Assembly: GCF_022376445.1 (NCBI RefSeq)
Contig: NW_025955001.1
Location: 1 to 64,000 of the forward strand
Source of the DNA: Fomitopsis serialis
Lineage: Eukaryota > Basidiomycota > Agaricomycetes > Polyporales > Fomitopsidaceae
Direction: 5' to 3'
DNA: 64,000 nt
Within the stretch, counting starts at the first letter, position 1; the number at the start of each line of letters is the position of its first letter. Shown in pieces: positions 32,465 through 43,816 of the stretch. Under the pieces are notes generated by a model. That model saw only the letters and a program-made list of their open reading frames with translations. It did no database searches and was not told where the DNA came from. A program made the position numbers and the translations under genes.

Positions 32465-32925
32465 ACCCGCCGTCAAGCGTCTCGAGCGTGTACGTCGTCG
32501 AGGACGACATATCAGTACGGTATTGACTCAGGAAGCTCTGTACACCAATGTGTAAGTTCGGTGTCTGAATAGGCTGCAGCTGCGTGCGGCATCGTCTCAC
32601 CTCCAAATCGGCCTTGTTGGCCCAGTTGTCGCCGTATCCAGTGACACCGAGTGTATTGGATGATTCCGTATTAGGAGCGGTAGGGATGCCGTACAGAGAC
32701 TGCAGGCAGGCAGGCGTAACAGTAAGACCACAGGCAGCAAGGGAAAGATCGTCTGCACTGGGTTGCTGTCGCTTCTTGGGCTGAGAGGAGAAGACGGGTG
32801 CCAGGGCCGAATACTTCGGGAACCTATGACAAGGTACATCAGGATGAGAGCGTTCTGTGGACTTTTGGCGCCCATACATTACAGTGGGGTGGACGACAGA
32901 AATATGACCCGCGAGTGCCTGCTCC
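32465..32925 (-). pseudogene. sedolisin fragment
   Basis: This piece matches the middle of sedolisin copy 1 (44920-45360). It has the tail of exon 2, exon 3 ([20 protein letters not shown], then [16 protein letters not shown]) and the start of exon 4 ([20 protein letters not shown]). The catalytic Ser domain, signal peptide and most of the propeptide are absent. It is closer to copy 1 than to the sedolisin at 61.5 kb. It lies about 0.85 kb from the Mutator-like insertion. Confidence 0.8.
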
Positions 32926-33771
32926 GTTCAAAGAGGTCTTGTTTCCGCTTACTGAGAGCTAAGAAAGTGCCGCACCGTGATCTTTGGGGAACTTGGATTG
33001 GTTCTCTGGACGCAAGGACGATCGACACGCCGCCGAAGGAGAGGTTTGGCTCAGTGTACTACACGCGAAGACATTCGGGTGCGCGCTGAAGATGTCTGAC
33101 ACAGCGAGAGACCATCAGTGTTATCTTATGCATATGCGCGAGATGCCCACACCTCAGCTCGAAAGGAGATACAATCGTCTAGATCCCCGCCTCACTGTAC
33201 TGAAACGTGTCCAATGCACGCACACCGGCACGTCACCATTCGCGATCGCCGTACTAGTACACTCTCCAGCAAAACACGAGTTGCACTCGTCGCGGCCGCA
33301 AAGTCTGCGTACTTAGCGCTGAGTTAGCGACATGGTGGCTTGGAAATAACAACGTGATATCCAAAGCCGGCATCTAATGATCAGCGGGGATAGTCGGCAT
33401 CTCGAACAGTTCAGGTCTCGTGGGGAGGTATTACGAGATAGAAGTTAAGTGATGCTTACTGTAGCATGTCTACACAAGGTTACGATAGTCAACAGCTCAG
33501 ATCTGTAAGCGCGTAAAGTTAATGCTGGATCATTTGTCAGTTTCCGTCGGAAAGACTGACATTGCACAGGTATCGCGCATCTGTACGCTGCGATCCGCAA
33601 ACCAATGATACACTGAAATCCGCGACACTGAGGGGTGCAGGACGACCGACTTTCCTGACATCAGCATGTGATTCAGGAGCAAGCCACCAACAACATCGTG
33701 CTGAAGACGAAGCTGCGAGATCGCGTGCGGATATCATAGTAGGTGGTGCAGAGTGCGCGGCGGGAAATGCG
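32926..33771. other. gene-free stretch before the transposon
   Basis: No gene is seen. It ends at the left 9-base target duplication. Confidence 0.4.
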
Positions 33772-33780
33772 TCACTTAGT
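33772..33780 (+). repeat. 9-bp target-site duplication, left
   Basis: TCACTTAGT directly abuts the left inverted repeat and is repeated exactly at 37850-37858 after the right one. Nine bases is the usual Mutator target size. Confidence 0.9.
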
Positions 33781-33935
33781 ACTTGGGGTTAATATCCCAG
33801 CGGGTTTGCAGGGCATTTCAAGCCCCGCTGTGGCGGCTGTGGCGCGATCGCCCCGAACGTCTCTAAGTCGCGTCGCGCCCCGTTACAGCGCGAATAGTAG
33901 ACTGCGTTTATACGGATACTTATGTACATTACAAC
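33781..33935 (+). repeat. left terminal inverted repeat
   Basis: 155 bases matching the reverse complement of 37695-37849 with one difference. The repeat is GC-rich with a palindromic CGCGATCG-type centre. Confidence 0.92.
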
Positions 33936-34072
33936 TGTTTTGTACCGACTCATTACTATGCAATATACTGATTACTAGAGTCACGCCACAGTTAAGGACT
34001 CCGAGTAGTAAGGACGAGTAAGTAGGAAGATAAGCATAACATACTAACAAACAAGCTAGTACGACTTTCAAT

Positions 34073-37000
34073 TCAGCGCCGTGCGATATACTTGTAACCT
34101 ATAACGTTTGAAGGAGCCGCCTGCCCGCGTTCGCGGGTATTCGTGATGGGCATGGTTCGTCTGCGCTCATGCTTCTCGATGTCTCGGGCCCAACGCACGG
34201 CTGGGCGGGTCGCGCGAAGGGCGTTTTGGACGAAGCGGCCCTCTGCACCGGCGTCGCGTTGTTCTTCAATGATATCAGCGGCGCGGTGTAACAGGCGGAG
34301 ATGTTCGTCCACGTCCACGTCGTCTTCGTCATCAAGCTGACACGGACGTTGTCGATCGTGTTAGTGTTGGCGCACCATTGCAATTGGGTGGCATTGCTTA
34401 CTGTAAAGCCCGCACTTCCACCCGCCCGCGCGCGCAACAACCCGTCACGTCCGGTAGGCGGTGGTTTGTTAGGTGACGAATCTATCTGTAGGTGTGCCCG
34501 GCAATGAATACGAGTCATGTAATCCCGAAGTGCACATTGATACTCACCGGTGATGACCTACTAGTGACTGCCAAGGCGGGCAGCACTGAATCTTCCTCCC
34601 CCGATTCCTCTGAAGTATCCGCCACCGGCACCTGCGCCTGAGATGCGCGGGACATATTCACCGAACCGGGAGGCGCCGCCGCACGCTTGCCATGACCACT
34701 GCCAGTGACAATCGCCGAGTCCGAGTCATCCGAGTCCGACGTACTGGTATCCACCCTGGGCATTCGACTGAGCCATGCGTGCTTCGTCGTCAGTTCTGGG
34801 GGTGGCGCGATCTTGCCGTCGATGGGGACTGTGTAGAAGGGTGGAATATGAAACCGCTGTACCTGCACCCACCATAAGGCAGGTGGGTTTCCCGCGGCCC
34901 GAACAAGGTGCTTGCAGAGAAGGTAGGCATGGTACTTCTGAGCGCCGCAGTCGCATGTCCAGCGGTGGACATCCGTCGTGTACGCGCCTTTGATCGGGAC
35001 CTTCATGAGTCGCTCCCACGAGTGCTTGAAGTGCTCTTGCATGGTCGTGAGTGCCTGTGCGCGGCCTTCGCGGTCGCTTCGCAGGAGACGTCGGAGAGTG
35101 AGACGGTAGGGTGGAAGCGCCTTCGTGATGATCGCGTGAACAGCGAGGTCAACAGGCGGGCGGTTGTACATGTGAAGTACGAGCCGTTTCAAGTTTCGCC
35201 AGAGAGCCTCGACCATCATGGTCGTACGCTTGCAAGGAATGCTCGCGGAGTACGCACCGCGTGCCCACAATGGCCATCGCTTCCGTGAATACCACGAATT
35301 CCACAGGTAAGCCCACACCTCGCAGAGATGATTGACTTCGCAATGCCGGTACATCTCCTCGACGGCATCACGGCGGATATCATCCTTTGTTCGCTTCTCG
35401 CCATGCCGCTCGGGAAGGAGTGAGTGCTGCGATGCATGCTTCGCAAAGAGCCGCAGGATGGACAGTCGATGCGCAGGTGGACAGAACTGGTACCCGGGCT
35501 TCTTGGTCTTCTGGCCAGTCTCGGCTTTGTCGCTCGGTGCGTCTTCGTCAATATTGCTCTCGTCCTCTGCGAACTCGTCAACCTGCCGCCGCAGATCATC
35601 CTCCACATCCTCCCAGTCATCCTCGCCATCCCATCCCTCATCTTCATCCGCACCCTCTGCCTGCTGCTCTGCCCGATCTGCCCAGTACGTACCTTCGTCG
35701 CTGCGTTCATCATCCTCCAAGTCCTGGCCACTGACACATGGCTCTGATGGACGGAGGCCCTGCCCTACGCTTGCTTCAACATCGAAGCCCTCCGACACCT
35801 CTGCGTGTGTTGTATTCATGCGACGTTGAGCTTGCGAGGGCGGTAGGACAATCCGAGGAAGAGCAGGGGTGATCACAGATGGCCGGCCATTGATGAGGAG
35901 TCGTACACGTCTCAGTGGTTTCTCCGGCGGATCTGGGACCTGTACAAACATGTTCAGTATTCTGTTCTGCTGTTCTTATTATTATGACGCACAGGTTCAG
36001 CATCCGACTGCTGCATATGTGGGAGAAAGTCGCGCTTGATGAACTCAAACTCACGACGTGCATTATCGACATCGTAGGGGGCCGGAGTATCCTTGTTCTT
36101 GGCGAGGCGCTGCTTCAGTGCTCGGAGCGCGTGCCAAAAACAGAGCTGATGCTTCGATCTCGGCCATGTGGTGCGCATCGCATTAATCTCTGACCAATCC
36201 TTGTCCGTGAGCGTGTATTCAGGGTTCACGCCAGCCTTCTTCAGCTGGCCCAGAAACCTCGTAAGTATTGCCTCCTTCGCTCCCTTGTCTGCGTCCTTTG
36301 TAGTCTTGACAAGCAAGAATGCTAGTGGGACGCCTGACCCCTTCGCATCGGCAACGGCCGCGAAGAGTTCGAAATTGGTTCCGTTGGTGTTCCCTGATCG
36401 AATCTAAAGTTAAGATTTACTTCCGTTTGGGGATAATCCTGATACTCACACGTCGAATCCATCGCTAGTTCCTGGGTATTCACTGCCCACTCTTGCACGA
36501 AATCGACGACTTGGAATGCGACAACATCTGTTCCCGGCTCAGCCTTCACATCCAAGAGGGCAACTTGATGTTCTCCAGCTCGCTGAATGTATGTCCTCGC
36601 TGACTCAAGCGGATTATCCGCGAGTTTCCACTCCCCTCTGCTGACTATATGCCAGTAATAGTACACAGCTTTCGATCGGTACGGCAGATTGACTTCTGTG
36701 ACAGTCTGGCCCTCTAGCTCCTCCCGTACGATATGGCGCCAAATCTGAAGGGTCGACATACATAAATGTCACACACTGCCAGCAGGTCAAGCATTGTTGT
36801 ACGTACTTCACCGGGAGTTTGGTTCCGTGCATGCTTGCTGATGTATTCCTTCCAGTGGTCTGGGAGATCGATGTCGACGTATGCGAGGTGCTGTACTGCA
36901 TGCTTAACTGACACAATCATCTCAGACTTCTTGCCTGCGACTGTGATATGCAGCCATCCGTCACACGGGAAGCGCTCCATACGACGTGCGGTACGTGGCT

Positions 37001-37551
37001 TTGATGTCTTCGGCTCCTTCTTCTTCTGCTCACGCTCACTTGACTGCGCGCAGCTGAAGCTAAACACTGTATCCTGAGTGCGAACACGGGGCCGTTTTGC
37101 CTCGTAACTGCTCCGTAAGCAAGGTTGCATCTATCCTATAATATGACTGTACTCACGTCCAATGCAGCATCATACGATCCCCCGCCATCTCCGCAATCAC
37201 GTCCGCTTGCTTCCGTGCATCCAAATGTAATGGGACGGCGTCTCCGGGATCAATGCGTGCCTTCATCTCGAAATCTGACACTTCGATACCCTCTGCAGCG
37301 GCCTCGAGAAAATCCATCAGAGCCATAGCATCCAGTGAGTCTTCATTCTCTGAGTCGTCGCTGTCATCACCATTGAGTGGTTTCTTTCGCTTCTTTGCAT
37401 TGATTCGCCTGCGCTCATTTGCCTTGTCCATACAGGAGCGACATGACGAGGTCGGCTCGCCCTTTTTGCTGTTTGCAGAGTCCTTGACACGGGCGGGGAA
37501 TTGAGACACAGAGTAAGTGTTGTGACAGTCTTTGCATCGTTTTGTGGCCAT
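34073..37551 (-). CDS. Mutator-like transposase with MULE core and SWIM zinc finger
   Basis: I read about seven exons from ATG 37551 to TAA 34073-34075. The N-terminus is a zinc-ribbon pair (MATKRCKDCHNTY, then CRSCMDKANERRR) with an acidic stretch. The joint HW-TSYEAKRPRVRTQD leads to FSCAQSSERE and FPCDGWLHITV. The catalytic core has MDSTWNTNGTNFELF (first Asp; the joint uses donor ACGT|GTGAG and acceptor TCAG|GGAAC), LTDKDWSEINAMR (second Asp) and, after a long acidic insert, MMVEALWRNLKR as the likely third residue (Glu). A SWIM finger WTCDCGAQKYHAYLLCKHL follows. The C-terminal exon at 34073-34350 is charged (DVDVDEHLRLLHRAADII). Joints around 34350-34550 are the least certain. It acts in the nucleus on the terminal repeats. 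Confidence 0.85.
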
Positions 37552-37694
37552 AGTATGTGAAGCAAGCAAGCCAGAATCGAGGTGTAGAGTGGGGATTGCG
37601 CGATAGGTATATGCCGTGCACCCTGAGGTGCCACCTTGCAAATGCAGCCAGTAAGAAATTTCTATTGACCTGACTTATAGATTCTTGTAACAAC

Positions 37695-37849
37695 GTTGTA
37701 ATGTACATAAGTATCCATATAAACGCAGTCTACTATTCGCGCTGTAACGGGGCGCGACGCGACTTAGAGACGTTCGGGGCGATCGCGCCACAGCCGCCAC
37801 AGCGGGGCTTGAAATGCCCTGCAAACCCGCTGGGATATTAACCCCAAGT
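37695..37849 (-). repeat. right terminal inverted repeat
   Basis: Inverted copy of 33781-33935; it ends at ACCCCAAGT immediately before the right target duplication. It lies about 145 bases upstream of the transposase ATG, so it probably carries the promoter. Confidence 0.92.
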
Positions 37850-37858
37850 TCACTTAGT
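37850..37858 (+). repeat. 9-bp target-site duplication, right
   Basis: TCACTTAGT, identical to 33772-33780. Confidence 0.9.
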
Positions 37859-40741
37859 CGGCGAGATGTGTCCTCGAGGGAAGGGTTCCACCCGGGCCGC
37901 CGAGGGCGAAGCACAGAAGCGGTGTCCTGGTGGCATCATCACGAAGCATACAACGCGGACCACACTGACGCACAATGTGAATCAAGACACTGCTATGCAG
38001 ACATAGCCCGTACGCACGAGATTCGAACAGACTGAATACTCACTATGTCCCATCTAAGTCCGAGAGCCTGTGCGGGGACGTTTACACACTTCGCCAACTT
38101 GAGCGTAATAGTGCTCATTGATTCAGGCGTTTGGACGTCGGACCGTCATCGCAACTTGACTGGTGCTGTCAGCGTGGCGTTAGTAAGTGGTGGCTGTGGG
38201 GTGTCTGAACAGCACTACTCCGCAATCATCGCCAAACGTGCAAATGACACGCCGATGCTGTGGAAGTGGGCGCACGAACTTAATTTGAAAGCTCCGACAA
38301 GTGCGCGTCCTACCATAGGATCACATGCGTCTCCAGTTCAGGGCTCACCAGGTCATGCCCCGAAGCTCGCTCGCCAACATTCCCTGCGAATGACATGGTG
38401 TACAGAGCTCGGACGTGCACAGCAAGTAGTACTATCTGCCAGCGCGCACAACTGCGTGAATGTGCCAATCCGCAAGGTTGCATATAGTACGCACCGGATT
38501 GGGCTGTCTACCGCCACGAGCGCCCCGCCCAGTGCTGCTGCTGCCATCGTTGCTTATGTTCCGTAGGGCTCGGAGTTCTAGCGGCGTCGTGCTAAATTCG
38601 GGCCCGGCCAAACGCGTATCGGGAGCCTGGAGGTGGCGTCTGCGAAACGGTCAACAGGTTGGTCAAAATGCAGCAACGCGAGCTCGTCTCACCGCACCGT
38701 GCTAACACCTCTTTGCTCCGGCCCCTACAGCATGTCTTCGGCTTCGTACTGGAGTGACCATATAGATGTGACTAGAAACCTTGGTGGCGCATCGTTAAGT
38801 CGTGTGACATTGACCGCGGATGCGAATTGTGGCGCGGGTCATCACCTTGATACACGTTGTGTGGACGTCAATCTGACTACAACTATGAGACCCAAATCAG
38901 ACAGTTGTAGAATGACATAATCTCTACATACCTGAGAAATGTGCGATATGTAGACCGCAGAATCATTGCGTGAGACAGTGATACAGAGACGAAAGACAAA
39001 CGCGTACTCCAATTGAAATACATGAGTCGGTTGACATACCTGACTTGCAAACCATCGTGCATGCGTCAGCCACTAGTAGTGACTGTATTTCTATATTTTT
39101 TTTAGTATTACGCTCAGGCACGGTACGGGGGTGCGAGTTCACGTACGTACAAGATTGGTGCGAGGCGGGTCTAACCCAAGTTACGCCACGAGGGTACAGA
39201 AGGCAGACTCAGGAACCCCTTAGGCACGTCTCGATCCGGGAGAGGGATCGACCGCAACGGATGTCGTGCCATGGATGGTAAACGTAAGAATCAGCGGAGA
39301 TGGCGCTTCCAAACCAAGGATGGAGGCAGAAGGTGCGGATGTGGCAATGGACCAGCGGGCGCGATTCGGACCTTGGTGTCGAAGTTTGCTACCGAATGGC
39401 ATGCGCGCTGGGAGGTTCATTTGCCAGTATCGGTCCGAAGGGTGGTCCCAAGCATATCGTGGGCGTGAGCGGCTTATTGCCGGTCAGCGGGCTAGAACCC
39501 GAGAGGCATCTGTAGGTTCCCGAATCCTCTCATGGTACGGCATTAAGATGCGGATTAAAAACTATGGAACCTTCGTTGAAGGCGCTCGAGACAATTCGAT
39601 CTACCTGCAATGCCTAGATTACTGTAAGAATCATACCACAGAGACACACGAACGCGCACCACGCAATCCGTGCCCATAAACGCAGGTAGGCAGACTGCTG
39701 ATTGTATCGGCGCCACCACTGGACCAATTTGTGTGAGAGGTTACAGCACATGCGAAAGCTTGACTGGACGCACTGTCTTGGGTTGAGCATTAGGCAATAT
39801 AGGGTCCACCGACTCCAGCCAACAATGGCACGCTCGGAACTACTTATGTATGTCCAGGACATCGCGGCGCCAGTGACAGCTGTCAAGACAATAGCGTAGA
39901 ACTCGAGGCAATCCACGTTTAACAGAAGCGCACATGAAGATCTTGAAGCTTGATGAGGAGTCTGTGTCAATCGATTCGAGACGACTGGAGTGTCACGCCG
40001 CCTCTTCCGCTGCAGCTTGTTTTTATACGCGAGTTTGAATCAGGATATCCGATGGAGGTGGCACCGAGCTCCCGGATTGCCAGAACAACGAGCACCGCAT
40101 GTGGGAAGAGATGCCAGTGAACGCTCGAGATGGTAGGAATGACGACGAGCTGAGATTTTGAATTGCAACTAGTATGAAAAGATGTGCGGTACAATGTAGC
40201 GCGAATTTGAAAGCCAACTCTGAGCGGCTCGAGGGTCGGCACGTGACTCTGAGCGGCGCGCTACGTGCCACGCCACAGTCGAGTGCGAGTTGTCGTCAAC
40301 CATCGCACGCAAGCACACGGACTGGAATCATTGATGTACTTAGACCATCACCTCTGATGTCTTCTCTCTTTTCACGTCGCACAGCATGTCTGTGCGCACA
40401 CAAGCGTGCTGCAGACTCGACTTCCGCTCCTGTGCAAAATCGGAGGTACTGTCAACGGACCAGCGTCACTGTCCGAGTGGATCAACCGGCCCCGGGGTGT
40501 CCTCTCCCACCGCTGTCTCCTGCTCAACCGTGAAACCGAGGAGGCATACCTGGCTTCGGATTTCAACTGGCCCCGCCGATGATAGACTCTCATAAACCCC
40601 TGACCGCATCAGCGTGGTTCTCCCATCTGTCACAATAGCGAGGCCCACTTCGGTAGCTCCTGCTGTAGTCACAGTTCTTTCTCCCACAGCATATACATCC
40701 TGCGTCGCAGACTTGCGCTCGACGACTTGTCGCCCGCTATC
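37859..40741. other. gene-poor 2.9-kb stretch
   Basis: Both strands contain only frames below about 175 codons with no recognisable motif and no consistent splice partners. Nothing that I can support as a gene or RNA is present; decayed coding DNA is possible. Confidence 0.4.
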
Positions 40742-43268
40742 ATGGTGACCCTCGCCCTCGACTCGCTCGATCCTCTAACTCGTGCACTCCAGCCCCCGAA
40801 GGACGAATCCCCCGCGGACCGCTGGGCACGCGAACAACGCGAAGCTCAGGCGCGTCTTATCAGTGAGCACATCGATGCGCAGCTCAAGGCAGAACGGGCC
40901 GCGCTCAGGAAGAAAGGGAAGCCGATTAAGGTGCTCCTACTTGGCCAAAGCGAAAGCGGGAAATCCACCACAGTCAAGAGTGCGTACGCTCTGTCAATGT
41001 GCTCTCCGTCGCGTCGTCCGCCGCCTCTTCTAGACAGTGCTTCAATAGACACATTGTGAATTCAGCAACGATCACTCGGAGATCAGCAGTCACTCTTGCT
41101 GTTATACCGAAGAGGCTATGCTGCGATGTTCGCTGAGCCCTTTTTCTTGTCTTTCTGCGTCGCTGGAATGAACCGACTCGTCAAGGATATGATGCTCACT
41201 CGCTGATGTATCTCATTTAGACTTTCAGTTGACCTACGCGTATTCACAATTCATAGAAGAGCGATCTGCATGGCGGGCAGTCATCCACCTCAACTTGGTC
41301 CGCTCTGTCAACACCATCCTCGACGTTATCGGGCGGGAACTATCCCGATCCAGCTCTCAACCGCAATCGCCCCGCTCGTCCTCCCCTACACGATCTCCAC
41401 GACCATCCACCACACGGCCGAGCACGTCGACTACCGTCTCCGTGCCAGTGAGCAGGGGACCCTCCAGCACCCTCACTGGCGCAACACTCGTCTCCGGCGA
41501 CACGCTCGTGCCAAACATCGACCCCGACGCAGCAGACGACCTCGACGACGACGAGTCCTACTGGCCCTCGCCCTCCCCGCTCTCCGACCGCCACCGCCTG
41601 CTCCAGCTCCAGCTGGCGCCGCTCCGACAGGTGCAGCGCGACCTGGAGCGCAGCCTCGGCGCCGCGTCCACGGAGGCGCCAGAGTACGCGGGGGCCGCCG
41701 CGCCGTGGGAGCGCTACGACGCCGCGGGACGCCGTCCGCGCGAGTTCTTCGTCACCAGCCGTACTGGGTGGAAGACCGCGCTGCGGCGTGTGAAGTCCGG
41801 GTATAACGCCGCGCGGCGGGCGTCGCTCGGCTCCCGCGAAGAGGCGAAGGCTGATGTCGTGCAGCAGGAGAGGCGGCCTGTGAGTAGACAGTCTGTTCAC
41901 TTTCTGGATGGCGCGGCAGGAGTGCGCTGACGGTGATGGTTGCAGCCTTCGAGGAGAAGACCTATGCGGCCTACGTCTCCATTCGGCATATCGAGCCAGG
42001 AAGACAACGAGGACGAGCTGAACAGCGCGGAAGGCGAGGGCGAGCCGCAGGCCCAGACTGCAGCCGAAGTCATCTCCTCGTGCGCCGAAGAAATGTCTGC
42101 ACTCTGGGCCGACGCGGGCGTGCAGGCCATCCTGAGTCGGCGGAAGATGAAGACGCGCCTGGAGGAGGGACCGGGGTTGTGAGCGCTTTCATCTCCGCCT
42201 TGGCCATGCTGTGAGGAAATTCACCGATGGCTTCTTTCTGGTGGTCTTCCGCCGCCGGCAACCTTGACAGCTTCTTGAATGACGTCGCGCGCGTGGCTGC
42301 ACGGAATTACGAGCCGTCAGACGAAGATGTGGTCCGGGCGCGGTTACGAACGATGGGAGTGCAGGAGTACCGGTTCAAGTTCGACAAAGGTGTGTATCAT
42401 CCAAAGTGACCCCTGTTCTACTTCTGTTCGTCGCATTTGCATGATGATTGGTTGATCTGATCGATGATACTCACATTAGGTCTTGACGCAGACAGAGAAT
42501 GGATACTTTACGACGTCGGCGGTGCACGATCACTGGTAAGTTGCACACTCCGTGCATGTTTTCTCCCACCAAGCGACGTTTACATATGCTCTGTACAGCG
42601 ACACGCATGGTACCCATACTTCGACGACATCAACGCTCTCATCTTCCTTGCTCCCATCAGCTGTTTTGACGAGAGACTGGCAGAAGATCGTCGTGTGAAC
42701 CGTCTCCAGGACAGCCTTCTCATTTGGAAGGCTGTCTGCTCTTCGCCGCTGCTCGCGAAGGTGCAATTAATCTTGGTGCGTGACACTTCCCCCTTGGATC
42801 ACACCATCTTACGCCGGAGTTGCAGTTCCTGAACAAGTGTGATCTTCTGGAGAAGAAGCTCCAGCGCGGCGTCCAAATTTCGCAATACGTCACAAGCTAT
42901 GGGAACCGGCCAAACGAGGCCAAAGCTGTAGCGAAATGTTCGTACCGTACATCCTCATTGTCGCCACATTGATGATTTGAACGTGGTGAACAGACTTCCG
43001 GCAGCAGTTCAAGGACGTCTTTCTTAAGCATTCGCCCGAGAAGAGGACATTCTATTCCTACTTAACCTCCGTCGTCGTACGTTGCTTGCCCTTCACTGCG
43101 AGATCGGGCTCACCGAGAATGTGCGCCAGGATACGAAAGCCACTGCCGTTACTGTAGCCACCGGTGCGCCTCATCGTCTCGTACTCACGAACCGCTGCTG
43201 ACTGTCCGGCGCCGGCAGTACATGATGGAATTCAGCGACAGTACATGAGAGACGCCGATATTCTATGA
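40742..43268 (+). CDS. large atypical heterotrimeric G-protein alpha subunit
   Basis: Ten exons: 40742-40979, 41221-41879, 41946-42178, 42271-42389, 42480-42535, 42599-42775, 42826-42937, 42994-43076, 43130-43163 and 43219-43268, giving 586 residues against about 355 for canonical G-alpha. The P-loop is LLLGQSESGKSTTVK, switch I RARLRTMGVQEYRFKF, switch II ILYDVGGARSL, the base-recognition motif FLNKCDLL and the C-terminal motif DTKATAVTVATVHDGI. The catalytic Gln of DVGGQR is replaced by Ala. The extra length is a disordered Ser/Pro/Arg/Thr-rich insert (about residues 95-330) inside the helical domain. The C-terminus lacks the usual Cys near the end. This is the expanded basidiomycete G-alpha type, acting at a membrane in signalling. 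Slow GTP hydrolysis is an inference. Confidence 0.9.
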
Positions 43269-43816
43269 ACACCCGCACGCTCATGCGGTCCCTCCGGCGC
43301 ATCTAACTTATCCTAAACAGAAACTATTGTATCGTTGCTGATATGCTGTTGTACGCGGAAGTCTCCCCTGTATTGTATGTCAACCTAATATCGGACTCAC
43401 CATATAATTGTAGCGACTGTGCTATGCACTATGTATCTATGCTCACATCACATTGCATGTTGAATATCACACTCAAACAGCTTGATCTAGGTGAGGGCCC
43501 GAAGATGTTGTGATCCTCCCTGCTGGGGAGCTGGTTCGTCAAATCGTTATCAGGTGCGGTACTCAATGATCTCAAGGTCTATGGCATTAGAGATGATCCA
43601 GGTGCCAGCATACATGATGGGCAGGGGGCGAAACTCGCGATCAAAGAGGTACTGAACGCATAAAGCCGGAAACCCTCTCGCTGACAATGCTCTTTTAGTG
43701 GTCTCAACCGATGTGTCCACAATTGAGACCGCTACGGAACCGCAGACAGTCTCTCATCATCATTGTGGAGTGACATCAGGATTACATCGTCGTAGAACTA
43801 AGATCAACTAAGACGT
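43269..43816. other. space between G-alpha and sedolisin copy 1
   Basis: The two genes end towards each other here. No gene is seen. Confidence 0.4.

Larger units (their letters stand above)
33781..37849 (-). mobile_element. complete Mutator-like DNA transposon (4069 bp)
   Basis: Terminal inverted repeats of 155 bp (33781-33935 and 37695-37849, starting ACTTGGGGTTAATATCCC) flank one long spliced gene on minus encoding a MULE-type transposase with a SWIM zinc finger. I found one mismatch between the repeats (33912, C against T in the inverted copy). A perfect 9-bp target duplication surrounds the element. Near-identical ends and an open gene indicate a young, possibly active insertion. Confidence 0.92.

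Noticed and set aside
33100..33330. Small plus-strand frames before the transposon
   Set aside because: No splice partners or family motifs; composition not protein-like.
35332..35829. Plus-strand frame rich in Ser opposite the transposase
   Set aside because: It is the antisense of the acidic insert of the transposase.
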